From positions 221,290 through 285,289 of the forward strand of contig JAJCXM010000032.1 in assembly GCA_029263455.1 (NCBI GenBank): a DNA stretch of 64,000 nucleotides, read 5' to 3'. Source of the stretch: Holophagae bacterium (GTDB lineage: Bacteria; Acidobacteriota; Holophagae; Acanthopleuribacterales; Acanthopleuribacteraceae). The notes under the pieces are model-generated. The model had not been told where the DNA came from. It searched no databases and saw only the letters and a program-made list of their open reading frames with translations. The translations under genes were made by a program, and so were the position numbers. Positions 17,566 through 26,826 of this stretch are shown here, in pieces; positions within the stretch are counted from its first letter, which is position 1, and each line of letters begins with the position of its first letter.

Positions 17566-17623
17566 AAAGTATATGGAACGTCTATAATAATTGAATTATT
17601 TGTGATGGATATGAGGAGGAATT

Positions 17624-19057
17624 GTGGCGCAACCTAGAGATCAATGGGGCAGTCGTCTTGGTTTTGTGCTAGCTGCGTCGGGATCGGCAGTTGGACTGGG
17701 TAACCTTTGGAAATTCCCATATATCGCGTGGAATAATCATGGTGGCGCATTTGTGCTTATCTATTTGGCTTGTATCCTGGCTGTTGGCATGCCCGTCATG
17801 ATGTCCGAAATTATCATTGGCCGCAGGGCGCAAACCAGTCCCGTACCAGCCTTTGGCGTTTTGGGCCATCCACGCTGGGCGTTTGTCGGTTGGTTAGGTG
17901 TGGCGTCTGGTATTGTCATTCTCGCCTTTTATGCGGTGATTGCTGGTTGGTCGATTTCGTCGTTTCTGCAATGTATGAAATGGTCTTTTACTGGCTATGA
18001 AACACCGGATCCGAACGCGTTTGGTGATTTTTTGGGCCAGGGCACGCTGCAAGTCTTTTTGACAGGCATATTCTTGACGGTCACCTCGTTCATTGTCTCT
18101 CGTGGTATTTCCAGAGGTATTGAAAAAGCCACAAAAATCCTCATGCCCGTGTTGCTGAGCATCATGGTGTTACTCGTTTTGAATTCGTTCTCCTTGGCTG
18201 GCTTTGGCCAAGCGCTAGGTTTTCTCTTTAAACCTGACTTCAGCGAAGTGACCGGCCATTCGGTCTTAGAGGCTTTAGGCCATGCCTTCTTTACTTTGTC
18301 GCTTGGTATGGGCGCCATGATTACCTACGGCTCGTATATGAAGAAATCGGAGTCCATTACTAAGGCGTCCGCTGCCATCGTTGTCCTTGACACGGTGATC
18401 GCGTTGGCTGCCTGTATCATTATGTATTCCATTATTTTCACCGTGCCAGAACTTCAAAATAATGTAGGCAAGTCGACGGTAGGCATGCTCTTCGTCACTT
18501 TGCCGGAGATGTTCTATACCAAAATGAGTTTGGGTGTCGTTTTGGGGCCTGTTTTTTATGTTCTCGTCGCATTCGCCGCTTTATCATCAACCATCTCGTT
18601 GTTGGAAGTTGTGGTCTCGTTGTTGGTCGATAAGATTAAGTGGTCCCGTAACAAGTCAACCGCGGTATCGGCCCTCGGTATCATGTCCTTAAGCGTCTTT
18701 TGCGCATTATCTAATGGTGCTTGGTCATGGGCTTCAACATTCGAGTTTTTTGGGCACGGCGAAAAGGGGATCGGCCGTCTATTCAACAACAGGCTGTTTG
18801 CTGATAAACAAGGGTTTCTAAATCTATTTGATCACTTCTCAGCCAACTGGATGTTGCCGGTTGGCGGACTGTTTATCACGTTGTACGCCGGTTGGATCCT
18901 GAAGCGTCCTGAGAGCCTTGAGGAACTTGCACTTACCCGTGAGGATGGGACCGTTCATTGGTTCTACTCGACCTGGTTATTTTTTGTTCGATTTGTCGCG
19001 CCACTTGGTATTGGGTGGATTATTCTTAAGGTTATTATGGGGGCGGACTTCTCTTAA
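17624..19057 (+). CDS. Sodium-dependent transporter, NSS (SNF) family
   Basis: A 477-residue inner-membrane symporter of the neurotransmitter:sodium symporter family (LeuT/TnaT type), with about 11-12 membrane helices. The N-terminal signature WGSRLGFVLAASGSAVGLGN, followed by LWKFPY and the GGAF loop, contains the unwound TM1 that binds Na+ and substrate; TM6 to TM8 include FTLSLGMGAMITYGSYM. Substrates in bacteria are usually amino acids such as Tyr, Trp or Leu; the exact one is not readable here. Start GTG at 17624 with GAGGAGG upstream. mqnA starts 3 bp after the stop, so the two are co-translated. Confidence 0.94.
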   Translation: MAQPRDQWGSRLGFVLAASGSAVGLGNLWKFPYIAWNNHGGAFVLIYLACILAVGMPVMMSEIIIGRRAQTSPVPAFGVLGHPRWAFVGWLGVASGIVILAFYAVIAGWSISSFLQCMKWSFTGYETPDPNAFGDFLGQGTLQVFLTGIFLTVTSFIVSRGISRGIEKATKILMPVLLSIMVLLVLNSFSLAGFGQALGFLFKPDFSEVTGHSVLEALGHAFFTLSLGMGAMITYGSYMKKSESITKASAAIVVLDTVIALAACIIMYSIIFTVPELQNNVGKSTVGMLFVTLPEMFYTKMSLGVVLGPVFYVLVAFAALSSTISLLEVVVSLLVDKIKWSRNKSTAVSALGIMSLSVFCALSNGAWSWASTFEFFGHGEKGIGRLFNNRLFADKQGFLNLFDHFSANWMLPVGGLFITLYAGWILKRPESLEELALTREDGTVHWFYSTWLFFVRFVAPLGIGWIILKVIMGADFS

Positions 19058-19060
19058 ACC

Positions 19061-19852
19061 GTGCGTAGTTCACTTTCGATTATCGATTATCTCAACGCAT
19101 TGCCCTTGAACCTCGCGTTCAAGGACCATGTCTTTGGCGACCAGATCGGGTTGACGTTCGATTACCCATCCCAATGTGCGGATAACCTGGCCGCGGGTCG
19201 CGTAGATGGCGGTCTTATCTCGTCCATCGAATACCAACGCATTCCTAATTTGACCATTGCGCCCGGGATCTGTATCGCCGCCAAGAAAAGGGTCAAATCG
19301 GTTGTTATCGTTTCTCGAAAGGCGCTTGAAGATGTTGAGATGATCGCCGTGGACCGCTTCTCGCGATCCTCTGTCACCCTAGTCGAAATCCTTTTTTGGC
19401 GCCAATTCAAAAGACGTTTGAAGATCGTGGCAATGGCACCTGATCGAGAAGCTATGTTAGCAGTTGCCGACGCGGCCCTCATCATTGGCGATGCCGCGTT
19501 GCGGTTGTCGCCCAGTGATGAGGCGATTCATGATCTGGCGGCCTGGTGGTATGCGGAAACAGGTCTATCGTTTGTGTTTGCGTTTTGGGCTTTACGTGAA
19601 AATGACAACGACCGTTGGCTAGCCAGTTGTCTCACCGATGCTAAAGAATATGGTAAACGTCATTTGAGTGAGCGCTGGGATGCGGCGGCCCGGCGTTGGG
19701 GCATCGCTGAAAGCGATATTGAACATTACCTCACACAGGTGATCCAATATGACATGGGCGATGAAGAGCACAAAAGCTTGGAAACCTATTATCGCTACGC
19801 TAAGGAATGCGGTGCCATTGCCCATATAAAACCATTACGATTTACGGGCTAG
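19061..19852 (+). CDS. mqnA: Chorismate dehydratase of the futalosine menaquinone pathway
   Basis: A 263-residue MqnA/MqnD-family protein with a periplasmic-binding-protein-like fold. It dehydrates chorismate to 3-[(1-carboxyvinyl)oxy]benzoate, the first step of the futalosine route to menaquinone. Recognisable parts are the N-terminus SLSIIDYLNALPLNLAF, GRVDGGLISSIEYQRI, the VDRFSRSSVTLVEIL loop and the domain-2 segment DAALIIGDAALRL. Start GTG at 19061. It forms a pair with the upstream NSS transporter; other mqn genes lie elsewhere. The 3' end overlaps the convergent unknown gene by 11 bp. Confidence 0.93.
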   Translation: MRSSLSIIDYLNALPLNLAFKDHVFGDQIGLTFDYPSQCADNLAAGRVDGGLISSIEYQRIPNLTIAPGICIAAKKRVKSVVIVSRKALEDVEMIAVDRFSRSSVTLVEILFWRQFKRRLKIVAMAPDREAMLAVADAALIIGDAALRLSPSDEAIHDLAAWWYAETGLSFVFAFWALRENDNDRWLASCLTDAKEYGKRHLSERWDAAARRWGIAESDIEHYLTQVIQYDMGDEEHKSLETYYRYAKECGAIAHIKPLRFTG

Positions 19853-20372
19853 CGTCACGCCATTCAAGAATAGCGGCAGGTAACTGTTCCGCATATCGAG
19901 GTGTCTGAAGCCATATCGCTTGTGGGCGGTAAGCGCTTAATTCCAAAGCTGACCTTAGAGCTTGCAACGCAGTAGTCAAATCGAGATGGGCGTGAATCGT
20001 GCCCAACAATTCGGCTGCTAATAAAGTGGACTGTGAACGTTGGGCCAACTCAAACGCCTGCGTCCAACAGGGTTCTAACGCCTGTTTTTGGATGGAAGGA
20101 TCTTGTTCCAGTCTATGAACCACAGCCAATAACTCGTGTCCGCGCCACACGACTGTACCAGGTTCTCTAGGCTCGTCATTCATGATGCCGGTCCAGGTTC
20201 GAACTGGATGTTCGTCAACTCGCCTTACGATGGGTGGTGCCGAAAGCACCAAAAAACCATCCTCTTCGCGAATCTTCGTGACGACACCTTGAGGCGCACT
20301 TCCAACAAAGAGCTGTGTTCCGAACCAATCGGATCCGTTTCTTAGTCCACCTTCGATGACTTCAAATCGCAT
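19842..20372 (-). CDS. Unknown 176-residue protein
   Basis: I do not recognise the family. The N-terminal half is beta-rich (FEVIEGGLRNGSDWFGTQLF, GFLVLSAPPIVRRV), the C-terminal half alpha-helical with TPR-like spacing (AFELAQRSQSTLLAAELLGT, ALQALRSALELSAYRPQA). No signal peptide or membrane segment. The ATG at 20372 directly abuts the T-run of a strong terminator on the same strand, leaving no room for a ribosome site, so it may be leaderless or begin at an internal codon. It is convergent with, and overlaps, mqnA. Confidence 0.6.
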   Translation of the reverse strand: MRFEVIEGGLRNGSDWFGTQLFVGSAPQGVVTKIREEDGFLVLSAPPIVRRVDEHPVRTWTGIMNDEPREPGTVVWRGHELLAVVHRLEQDPSIQKQALEPCWTQAFELAQRSQSTLLAAELLGTIHAHLDLTTALQALRSALELSAYRPQAIWLQTPRYAEQLPAAILEWRDASP

Positions 20373-20400
20373 AAAAAAAGAAAGCCCCGTTGCCGGGGCT
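20373..20400 (-). terminator. Strong terminator after the PilZ gene
   Basis: On the minus strand, AGCCCCG-GCAA-CGGGGCT is followed by TTTCTTTTTTT. The T-run ends one base before the start codon of the downstream gene (20372). It lies about 205 bp after the PilZ stop codon. Confidence 0.85.
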
Positions 20401-20604
20401 AACCCTTCGTAGAGGATACGTTAAGACGACTTAATATAAGTATCAATAGATAGATCTTACTGACAATGTAGGTTAGTGGGATTCGATAGTCAAGAAATTT
20501 TTTTAATAGTAATGTAAAAAAACTGAAATCGATTAGGATAGTATGTTTTTTAATATGCTTGGAGCTGATTAGTTCTCGAATTTGGCGCTCCAGAAGACGT
20601 AATT

Positions 20605-21282
20605 CTATTGAGAAATCAGGTCATGTCGTTTGAGAAATTGATGAAATGCGGCGGTACCCGAAATAGCTTTAACACCAATGCGATAGCCGGAACGTGGTGC
20701 CATAACAAGCTCTCGATAAACGGTTTTCACTTTTAAGGGAATCAATCCACCTACTGGATCTTCAATGATCAGATCAAAAGTCTCGTCGTCAGGGAAATCG
20801 GGCGGCACCAAAATGCTGGCGCCCCTCGAACCGATGTCGAATGTTTGGCATTTGTAGACGCGACTCTCCACGCGAGCCCTAACGGGTAGCTGAAATTGAA
20901 TGCGCCTGTGAATACGGTCTTTGAGTCGCGGCGCTTTTTGGCTGTTGTCAACTTGTCGGCTTTGTACGAGGTTGGCTAATTCACGGAAAAAGTCAGGCGA
21001 ACTTGGCGACGCTTGCGTGATGTGCAGTCCTAACCGTAGATAGCGCAACGAGCCGCGATGTACATAACGGCGCTGTCGTTCTTCGACCTCCAGCAGGGTT
21101 TCACGGCCACTCTCCAAACTGCAACGCACGTGAAACAAAGTGCCTAGCGGTATTTCGTTGGCCGTGATGATGGTCAGACCTTGAGGACTTAAATCGTGGG
21201 TCTGTGCTTCAAAATATTCGCCCTGTATTTGGCACAGAACTTTTACGGCTTGTTGGTACCGCAAGAATTTTCGACGTTCCAT
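20605..21282 (-). CDS. Tandem PilZ-domain protein (probable c-di-GMP receptor)
   Basis: A 225-residue cytoplasmic protein with two PilZ-like barrels. The first (~1-105) has an RxxxR motif in ERRKFLRYQ (Arg4, Arg8) and DLSPQGLTI (D-x-S-x-x-G), which together form the c-di-GMP site. The second (~120-220) has RIHRRIQFQLPVRA and DIGSRGASI, where Gly replaces the conserved Ser, so its site may be weakened. Such proteins relay c-di-GMP to motility or envelope functions. A diguanylate cyclase is encoded 6 kb away. It is a single-gene unit with a distant terminator. Confidence 0.87.
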   Translation of the reverse strand: MERRKFLRYQQAVKVLCQIQGEYFEAQTHDLSPQGLTIITANEIPLGTLFHVRCSLESGRETLLEVEERQRRYVHRGSLRYLRLGLHITQASPSSPDFFRELANLVQSRQVDNSQKAPRLKDRIHRRIQFQLPVRARVESRVYKCQTFDIGSRGASILVPPDFPDDETFDLIIEDPVGGLIPLKVKTVYRELVMAPRSGYRIGVKAISGTAAFHQFLKRHDLISQ

Positions 21283-21384
21283 AAAGTCATCCGCGGTTTG
21301 ATGGCTTCATCCTACACCTAAAACTCAGTGATCGGAAGGAATACTAAGGTGTAAGATAGGATACGAATTCTGGGGAGGCTTTCA

Positions 21385-22053
21385 TTGAAATGGTGGTTGG
21401 TTTTTTGTCTTTTGCCATGCATTTTCGCCCAAGAGGAATGGATCATACGTGGGTTTGATGTTTCGCATCTTGATGGGGAAGTGGATTGGGGTAAAGTGGT
21501 GGCCGGAGGTTATGCTTTTGTATTTGTGAAAGCGACAGAGGGCGATGATTTTGTGGATCCGCAGTTGCACACGAATTTGGATGGTGCGCGCAAGAGCGGA
21601 ATTCCTGTCGGCGCCTATCATTTCTATCGCACCAATGATGATCCCGAAGTACAAGCCCGGAATTTCATTGAGAACACACCGCTCAAAGAAGGTGATTTGG
21701 CGCCAGTCGTTGATATTGAAGTAGTTACGCCAGGATCAAGTCCTGGATGGCTGGACGACCTGCGTCGTTTTTTGCAAACACTGGAGCAACACTATCGCGT
21801 GGTACCCATCATTTACACTAGTCCCCATTTTTGGAATAGTTACGGCAATGATACGTTTGGCAAACACCCATTATGGATTGCCGAATATGGCGTCGACCAA
21901 CCGGCTATCCCAGCTGGCTTTGATCATTGGACCTGGTGGCAATTTAGTGATGATCATTCAATCGCCGGTATTCCCAGTCCTGTTGATGTCAGTTACTTCC
22001 GAGGTCATCACAGCGAACTGAACATACACCTCATACCTGCGACTGAACATTAG
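21385..22053 (+). CDS. Secreted GH25 lysozyme-like muramidase
   Basis: A 222-residue glycoside hydrolase family 25 protein, expected to cut the beta-1,4 bond between MurNAc and GlcNAc. A signal peptide (1-15, ending IFAQ) precedes the domain. Motifs: GFDVSHLDGEVDW with Asp25, FVKATEGDDFVDP, GAYHFYR, and the catalytic pair in VVDIE (Asp110, Glu112), then WIAEYG and WTWWQFSDD near the end. There are no cell-wall-binding repeats. Start TTG at 21385 with GGGGAGG six bases upstream. Function could be own-wall remodelling or attack on prey or competitors. Confidence 0.93.
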   Translation: MKWWLVFCLLPCIFAQEEWIIRGFDVSHLDGEVDWGKVVAGGYAFVFVKATEGDDFVDPQLHTNLDGARKSGIPVGAYHFYRTNDDPEVQARNFIENTPLKEGDLAPVVDIEVVTPGSSPGWLDDLRRFLQTLEQHYRVVPIIYTSPHFWNSYGNDTFGKHPLWIAEYGVDQPAIPAGFDHWTWWQFSDDHSIAGIPSPVDVSYFRGHHSELNIHLIPATEH

Positions 22054-22080
22054 AGCAAGCCTGTCGGAATTCGTTTTGAT

Positions 22081-23145
22081 TCAAAACAAGCTTAATTGGT
22101 CGCCGTGTTTGTGGGGCCGTCGGAATTGCAGTGTATCTAACGTGACCCTGATTCGATTCAGCTGGTGCTGCTGAATTGCGAGTTCGAAGCGCCTTGCAAG
22201 GATATCTGCCAGAGGTCCACTTCCTTTCATTCGCTGTTTGAATTGCGCGTTGTAAATGGAGCCGCCTCGAAGTTGCCGCATCAGGCTCATGACGTGGTCT
22301 TGTTTGTCAGGAACGTTTCTTTTTAGCCAATCATCAAAAATACTTGCAACTTCAAGGGGTAATCTCAACAGGATGTAGCTCGCGTATGCTGCGCCTGCAT
22401 TGGCCGAGGCTTCGAGGATGCGTTCAAGTTCCCAGTCTGTTAAAGCTGGGATGACGGGCGCTACCATCACGGCTGTGGGGATGCCAGCGTCGGCAAGCTG
22501 CTGGATGGCATCGAGCCTACGTGCAGGCGATGCCGCTCGAGGTTCCATTTTTCGGGCCAGCTTAGGGTCCAGTGTTGTAATGGAAAGTGCCACTGATGCC
22601 AGGTTGTGCTGGGCCATCTCTTTCAGCAAATCAATATCACGTAAAATGCCGGCGGACTTGGTTGTGATGGTGACTGGGTGGCAATACTCCTGCATTAGTT
22701 CCAGGATACGGCGTGTAATCTTCTCTTCTCTTTCGATCGGCTGATAGGGATCGGTATTCGTGCCCAACGCAATGACTCTGGCCTGGTAGCCCTTTTTTTC
22801 AAACTCCTGTTTCAGTAGTTCATCGGCGTTGCGCTTGGCGAAGATCTGTGTCTCAAAGTCCAAGCCTGGTGAGAGTCCCCAATATGCGTGTGATGGTCTC
22901 GCGTAACAATAGACACAGCCGTGCTCGCAGCCGCGGTAGGCGTTGATCGACCAATCAAAGGGCACGTCTGGCGACTTGTTACTGGCTAAGATGCCCTTGG
23001 ATGTGTCTTCCAGGATTGTCGTGCCGATCACTTGGGACTCGGGTTCTTGGTGCCAGCCATCATCAAAAGGGTCAAGGCGTGTTGACTCAAAACGGTTGTG
23101 CGGGTTGTATCCGGCGCCGCGCCCGCGTTTAGGTTCTGTGCTCAT
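22081..23145 (-). CDS. PA0069-family radical SAM protein
   Basis: A 354-residue cytoplasmic radical SAM enzyme related to the spore photoproduct lyase superfamily. The 4Fe-4S/SAM motif is CEHGCVYC (Cys73, Cys77, Cys80), inside INAYRGCEHGCVYCYARP. Further family marks are GTNTDPYQPIE, ITTKSAGILRDIDLL and MVAPVIPALTDWELE. The reaction of this widespread family is not established. Length fits. It converges on the GH25 gene 27 bp away and is 90 bp downstream of the end of the TPR regulator gene, so it may be in the same transcript. Confidence 0.92.
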   Translation of the reverse strand: MSTEPKRGRGAGYNPHNRFESTRLDPFDDGWHQEPESQVIGTTILEDTSKGILASNKSPDVPFDWSINAYRGCEHGCVYCYARPSHAYWGLSPGLDFETQIFAKRNADELLKQEFEKKGYQARVIALGTNTDPYQPIEREEKITRRILELMQEYCHPVTITTKSAGILRDIDLLKEMAQHNLASVALSITTLDPKLARKMEPRAASPARRLDAIQQLADAGIPTAVMVAPVIPALTDWELERILEASANAGAAYASYILLRLPLEVASIFDDWLKRNVPDKQDHVMSLMRQLRGGSIYNAQFKQRMKGSGPLADILARRFELAIQQHQLNRIRVTLDTLQFRRPHKHGDQLSLF

Positions 23146-23235
23146 GGCAAGACCTGCGCCGCTTTGTGTGCGGCAGCCAGCGATATTTGGTGCCTTGATG
23201 TGAACAGGATCATAAAGATGCCTTCTTTTTGGTTT

Positions 23236-25374
23236 TTAGGGGTCAGGTCCCCTTAGTGGGTCCTTTTTGAAGGGCAGATCAAGTCTTTGCTCGCTCGTGG
23301 CTGCCAATTGATAAACATGCAAGTAGTCTTCTTTTCCTTGATCCCAATCGCCAGCGTCCATCAGTCCACGAGCTTTCAGTTGCTTATCGAGTGCGATTGC
23401 GGCATTGCCGAGTCCGTAGTCAACCGCTGCCTCATATAACAATAAACGCGCATTGAGGAAGTTTGTATCAGATGAATCGATCAGTCTTGCTCTGTGCAAT
23501 TGTTCTGCGGCCTGCGCTAAATTTCCTGCTTGCATGTAGCATTCGCTAAGGCCAATGATGGCGAAAATGGTACCGTGTTCATCTTCGGCATTTCTGGCCG
23601 ACGTCTCCGCTTCAGCGTAATGTGTAAGGCTAGTCGCATAGTCTTGAGTCACCATGGCTAAGTAGCCCAAGTTAAGTCGTTGATTGATGGCGTTGTACCT
23701 ATCATTGGTTTCGATATTTATCTCAAGTGCTGCTTGGATTTGACGCTGCGCGTCTTCGAAGCGCCTGTCAAAAATAGCCACAGATCCCAGGTATGCCAGA
23801 GCAACGCCGACACCGCGACGGTCATTAAGCGCTAATCTAAGTTCAAGCACCTGCTGGTAGTATCGTCGCGCTTCAGCAAAGTTATCAGAATAAAAATAAT
23901 AGTCACCGGTGGTTAATAAGATTCCTGACTCCAAAGCACTGTTCTGCATGGCCTTGGCGATTGGCAGAGCCTTTTCCAAGTGGTCGAGCGATTCTCGGGT
24001 TCGTCCATTTCGCTGATATAGGCTGGCAAGTAATTTGTGTGATGTCACTTCACCGCGAGCGTTGTTTTGCTCCTGACTCACTCGTAAAGCTTCCTTTAAT
24101 TCCAATTCTGCCGTGTCAAGTTGATTGCTTGCCGTATGGATGGTGCCCAGTATTGTTAGTGCCCGGATTCGTTGTGATGCGGATAGTTTTGGCTCCTGCA
24201 TGAGCTTATCTACTAGTGCGAGGCAAGCATGCAAATCACGTTTTTCGTAAGTGAGTTGGGCTTTTAGCCAGTCAAGTTCTATTTGCAGATAGGGATTGTC
24301 TGTAACGAGTTCTTGTATGAGGCGGTCAGCTTCTTCGAACCGAGAGCCGTGGACCAAACATCGGGCGAGATAAAAGCCAGCATGCCAGAATGAAGGATCC
24401 TGTTCGTGACATATCTCAAAGTAGGGCACAGCCTCGTCCATTGATCCAGCCAACATGAGTGACAAACCCTTGACGTAAACGTCTCTTAGGTAGGGTTTCT
24501 TGAATGGGTATTGAGTGGATTGCTGAATGTCTAGATGTAAGTGACGCGAAATGAGATCTGTGATTGCGCCCACATGCAATGGCTCGGGGAGCGGGTCTAT
24601 TACTACCGACTGAACACCCGCTGAAGATAGCCACCGTATTTCCAACTGCCAATGATTTGGTTGACCGCGAATAATACCAGCTACCAGGATCGGATTGCCC
24701 AGATTATGTTTCAGTGTGAGATGACTAGACGTTGTAAGCATCTGTTCACCCAAACCAAGACGAGTGATCTCGGAAACGACTTCTGTGGAATCGATCATGT
24801 GAATTTTGGTCAACAGATTGGCGCGCACCATATCCATGAGAGCCAATTTAGTCCAGTCCCAACGCGAATCGTTGCTTTCATTAATGAATGGAAGAATGGC
24901 AATGGACGCCGACTCACCCATCACACTTGTGTGCCCTGACTTTGCCGCTGTTACGCGCCAGATCACGATGGCGAGTAACATGATAATTGGCGATGTCAGT
25001 AACCAATGAAATTGGCGCGTTTTCCTTTTTGGTGAACGAATTTGGATCGGCAAAGGAGCCGTTTTTTGGATCACAAGTACATCAAGCGCATAACCTTGTT
25101 TGGGTACGGTCCGGATCCATTTCCGATTGCCGCCGACTTCTTCAATCGCCGAACGCAATTCAGTTATTACTTGTGGCAAAGCGCGCTCGTCGACATGTGT
25201 ATCCGGCCAAATTTGTTGTAGAAATGTTTCTTGATTTACGAGGGAACCGTTGGCCTGAACGAGCAGGGTCAACGCTGCAGCTACTTTTTGCCGCAGCGAA
25301 ACTTGGCTCTGGTGGTTTATCAACAGCTGTTTTTGTGAATCGAACTGGATTGATTCGATTTGGTAGGTTGACAT
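23236..25374 (-). CDS. ToxR/CadC-like winged-helix membrane regulator with TPR sensor
   Basis: A 712-residue one-component regulator. Residues 1-103 form an OmpR/PhoB-type winged-helix DNA-binding domain (RQKVAAALTLLVQANGSLV, DTHVDERALPQVITELRSAI, TVPKQGYALDV). One membrane helix lies at ~122-144 (FHWLLTSPIIMLLAIVIW). The rest is periplasmic: a TolB/adenylate-cyclase-like segment (SIAILPFINESND at ~157), then at least eight TPR repeats from ~300 to the end, such as AEARRYYQQVLELRLALND. Target genes are unknown; the divergent beta-helix gene at 25537 is the nearest candidate. The last codons (DPLRGPDP) come from a short palindromic sequence, hinting that the original C-terminus was altered. 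Confidence 0.9.
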   Translation of the reverse strand: MSTYQIESIQFDSQKQLLINHQSQVSLRQKVAAALTLLVQANGSLVNQETFLQQIWPDTHVDERALPQVITELRSAIEEVGGNRKWIRTVPKQGYALDVLVIQKTAPLPIQIRSPKRKTRQFHWLLTSPIIMLLAIVIWRVTAAKSGHTSVMGESASIAILPFINESNDSRWDWTKLALMDMVRANLLTKIHMIDSTEVVSEITRLGLGEQMLTTSSHLTLKHNLGNPILVAGIIRGQPNHWQLEIRWLSSAGVQSVVIDPLPEPLHVGAITDLISRHLHLDIQQSTQYPFKKPYLRDVYVKGLSLMLAGSMDEAVPYFEICHEQDPSFWHAGFYLARCLVHGSRFEEADRLIQELVTDNPYLQIELDWLKAQLTYEKRDLHACLALVDKLMQEPKLSASQRIRALTILGTIHTASNQLDTAELELKEALRVSQEQNNARGEVTSHKLLASLYQRNGRTRESLDHLEKALPIAKAMQNSALESGILLTTGDYYFYSDNFAEARRYYQQVLELRLALNDRRGVGVALAYLGSVAIFDRRFEDAQRQIQAALEINIETNDRYNAINQRLNLGYLAMVTQDYATSLTHYAEAETSARNAEDEHGTIFAIIGLSECYMQAGNLAQAAEQLHRARLIDSSDTNFLNARLLLYEAAVDYGLGNAAIALDKQLKARGLMDAGDWDQGKEDYLHVYQLAATSEQRLDLPFKKDPLRGPDP

Positions 25375-25536
25375 GATGAGTATTCTAACGCGCTCAGTTT
25401 AGATTGAAAGACTATCTGTCAACTAGCTGTAAACAAAAGATTTGATGTTTTCTTGAGTCAATTTGGTTGGATCTTTCAAATGCTTTCAATCAGATTGTGA
25501 CTAGCCATAAACGCAATTAGGAAACTGGAGGACTTA

Positions 25537-26826
25537 ATGAATACATCTACTTTGTGGATCACGGTGGTACTGGCGTCATTACCGTGTTTTTGTTCAGACA
25601 TTTATGTGAGTAGTGAGCGCGGACGACGGGGCGGAAGCAAAGAGCAACCTTTTAAGTATTTGGCTGACGCAATAGCCAAGGCAGAGCCTGGCGATACGAT
25701 TCACGTTGCAGCTGGCGTGTATCACGGTAAAGGCAACAGTGGCCATTGGGTGATCAATAAAGATAACCTGACGTTATTGGGCGGTTACGACGATCAATTC
25801 AGTGTACGTGATCCTTTCAAGAATCGCACGCTGCTTGAATTTGATGGTTCACCTGAGAACAAGACGATGCGACCCGCTGGCAGTGAAATCAAAGCAACCG
25901 AGAACGCCTCTCGCAAACCTCTCAATGGCATCGTGTTTGACGGATTTTGGCTCGACGGTGGATCACGTAACAAGTATCGCGAAGATCAGGATAATCCATC
26001 AATGAAGTTGGATTCGTCGCCCGGTGACTTCCTGCTCCACGTTAAAGTCGCCAAGGGCAGTCGCTGTGTCGTCAAAAATTGCACCTTCATTAACCCGGGC
26101 AAATCGGCCGCGCTCATGATCCAAGGTGAGGGCGGCAGTGAATTTGATTGCCAAAACAATGTATTCGTTAATGGGGTCTATCACCACATGATCGTTGGTC
26201 GCCTGGGCGCAAAAAATGATATACGCATGAAGGCAACCATCAAGAACAATAGCTTTTTGTTCGCATGGCACGTAAGCGCCAACGGTGAGGGTGTTGTTGT
26301 TTATCCTTTTACCGACATTGATTTCAACAACAATGTATTCGCTTTTGGCGAGTCGACAGCCATCGTTAACGATCGCTACGAGGAACTCATCGATAATCGT
26401 GGCAACAAAACCAAAGGCGTTAACAAAACCGTCAAGATCGATGACAATCTCTTTTTTATGTGGAAACGAGGTCTCTATGGCTGGGTTGAGAGTGGTCAAT
26501 CTGGTACGCGCCGAACCACAAATCCCGATGATCTGTGGGAAACTTCGATCAACGAAGATTCGGGTAACAACAACCTAATTGCTGATCCGGGATACGCGTA
26601 CAACAAAAAATGGATCGAATTATTTGCAAGCCGTTCTGACGTTGCCGATGGCGAGGTGACCATGGATGCGGTCAATGAATGGCGTCGTATCCTGGGTCTT
26701 CCCTTACAAGGTAAAGCCAATCCTAATCGCCAAGGATATGCGATGCGCTATGCGCTCGATGACGTCGGTAAATTCCGTATGCCTGGCAATAACAAGGACA
26801 AAGGAGCTCAACTTAAACTTATGTAA
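25537..26826 (+). CDS. Secreted right-handed beta-helix protein
   Basis: A 429-residue exported protein. A signal peptide (1-19, ending FCSD) is followed by a DUF1565-type start (IYVSSERGRRGGSKEQPFKY, then LADAIAKAEPGDTIHVAAGVY), typical of pectate-lyase-like parallel beta-helix proteins. Repeating Asn-rich turns follow (CVVKNCTFINPG, DCQNNVFVNGVY, TIKNNSFLFAW, DFNNNVFAFGE, KIDDNLFFMWK). No catalytic triad of a known polysaccharide lyase is obvious, so it may bind or cleave a polysaccharide. GGAGG lies before the ATG. It is divergent from the TPR regulator and its 3' end overlaps the convergent kinase gene by 8 bp. Confidence 0.85.
   Translation: MNTSTLWITVVLASLPCFCSDIYVSSERGRRGGSKEQPFKYLADAIAKAEPGDTIHVAAGVYHGKGNSGHWVINKDNLTLLGGYDDQFSVRDPFKNRTLLEFDGSPENKTMRPAGSEIKATENASRKPLNGIVFDGFWLDGGSRNKYREDQDNPSMKLDSSPGDFLLHVKVAKGSRCVVKNCTFINPGKSAALMIQGEGGSEFDCQNNVFVNGVYHHMIVGRLGAKNDIRMKATIKNNSFLFAWHVSANGEGVVVYPFTDIDFNNNVFAFGESTAIVNDRYEELIDNRGNKTKGVNKTVKIDDNLFFMWKRGLYGWVESGQSGTRRTTNPDDLWETSINEDSGNNNLIADPGYAYNKKWIELFASRSDVADGEVTMDAVNEWRRILGLPLQGKANPNRQGYAMRYALDDVGKFRMPGNNKDKGAQLKLM

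Noticed and set aside
22073..22087. GTTTTGATTCAAAAC palindrome between GH25 and radical SAM genes
   Set aside because: Considered as a bidirectional terminator, but AT-only with a one-base loop, so too weak.
25999..26499. 166-residue frame antisense to the beta-helix gene
   Set aside because: Shadow frame of a repetitive coding sequence, with no recognisable motif.
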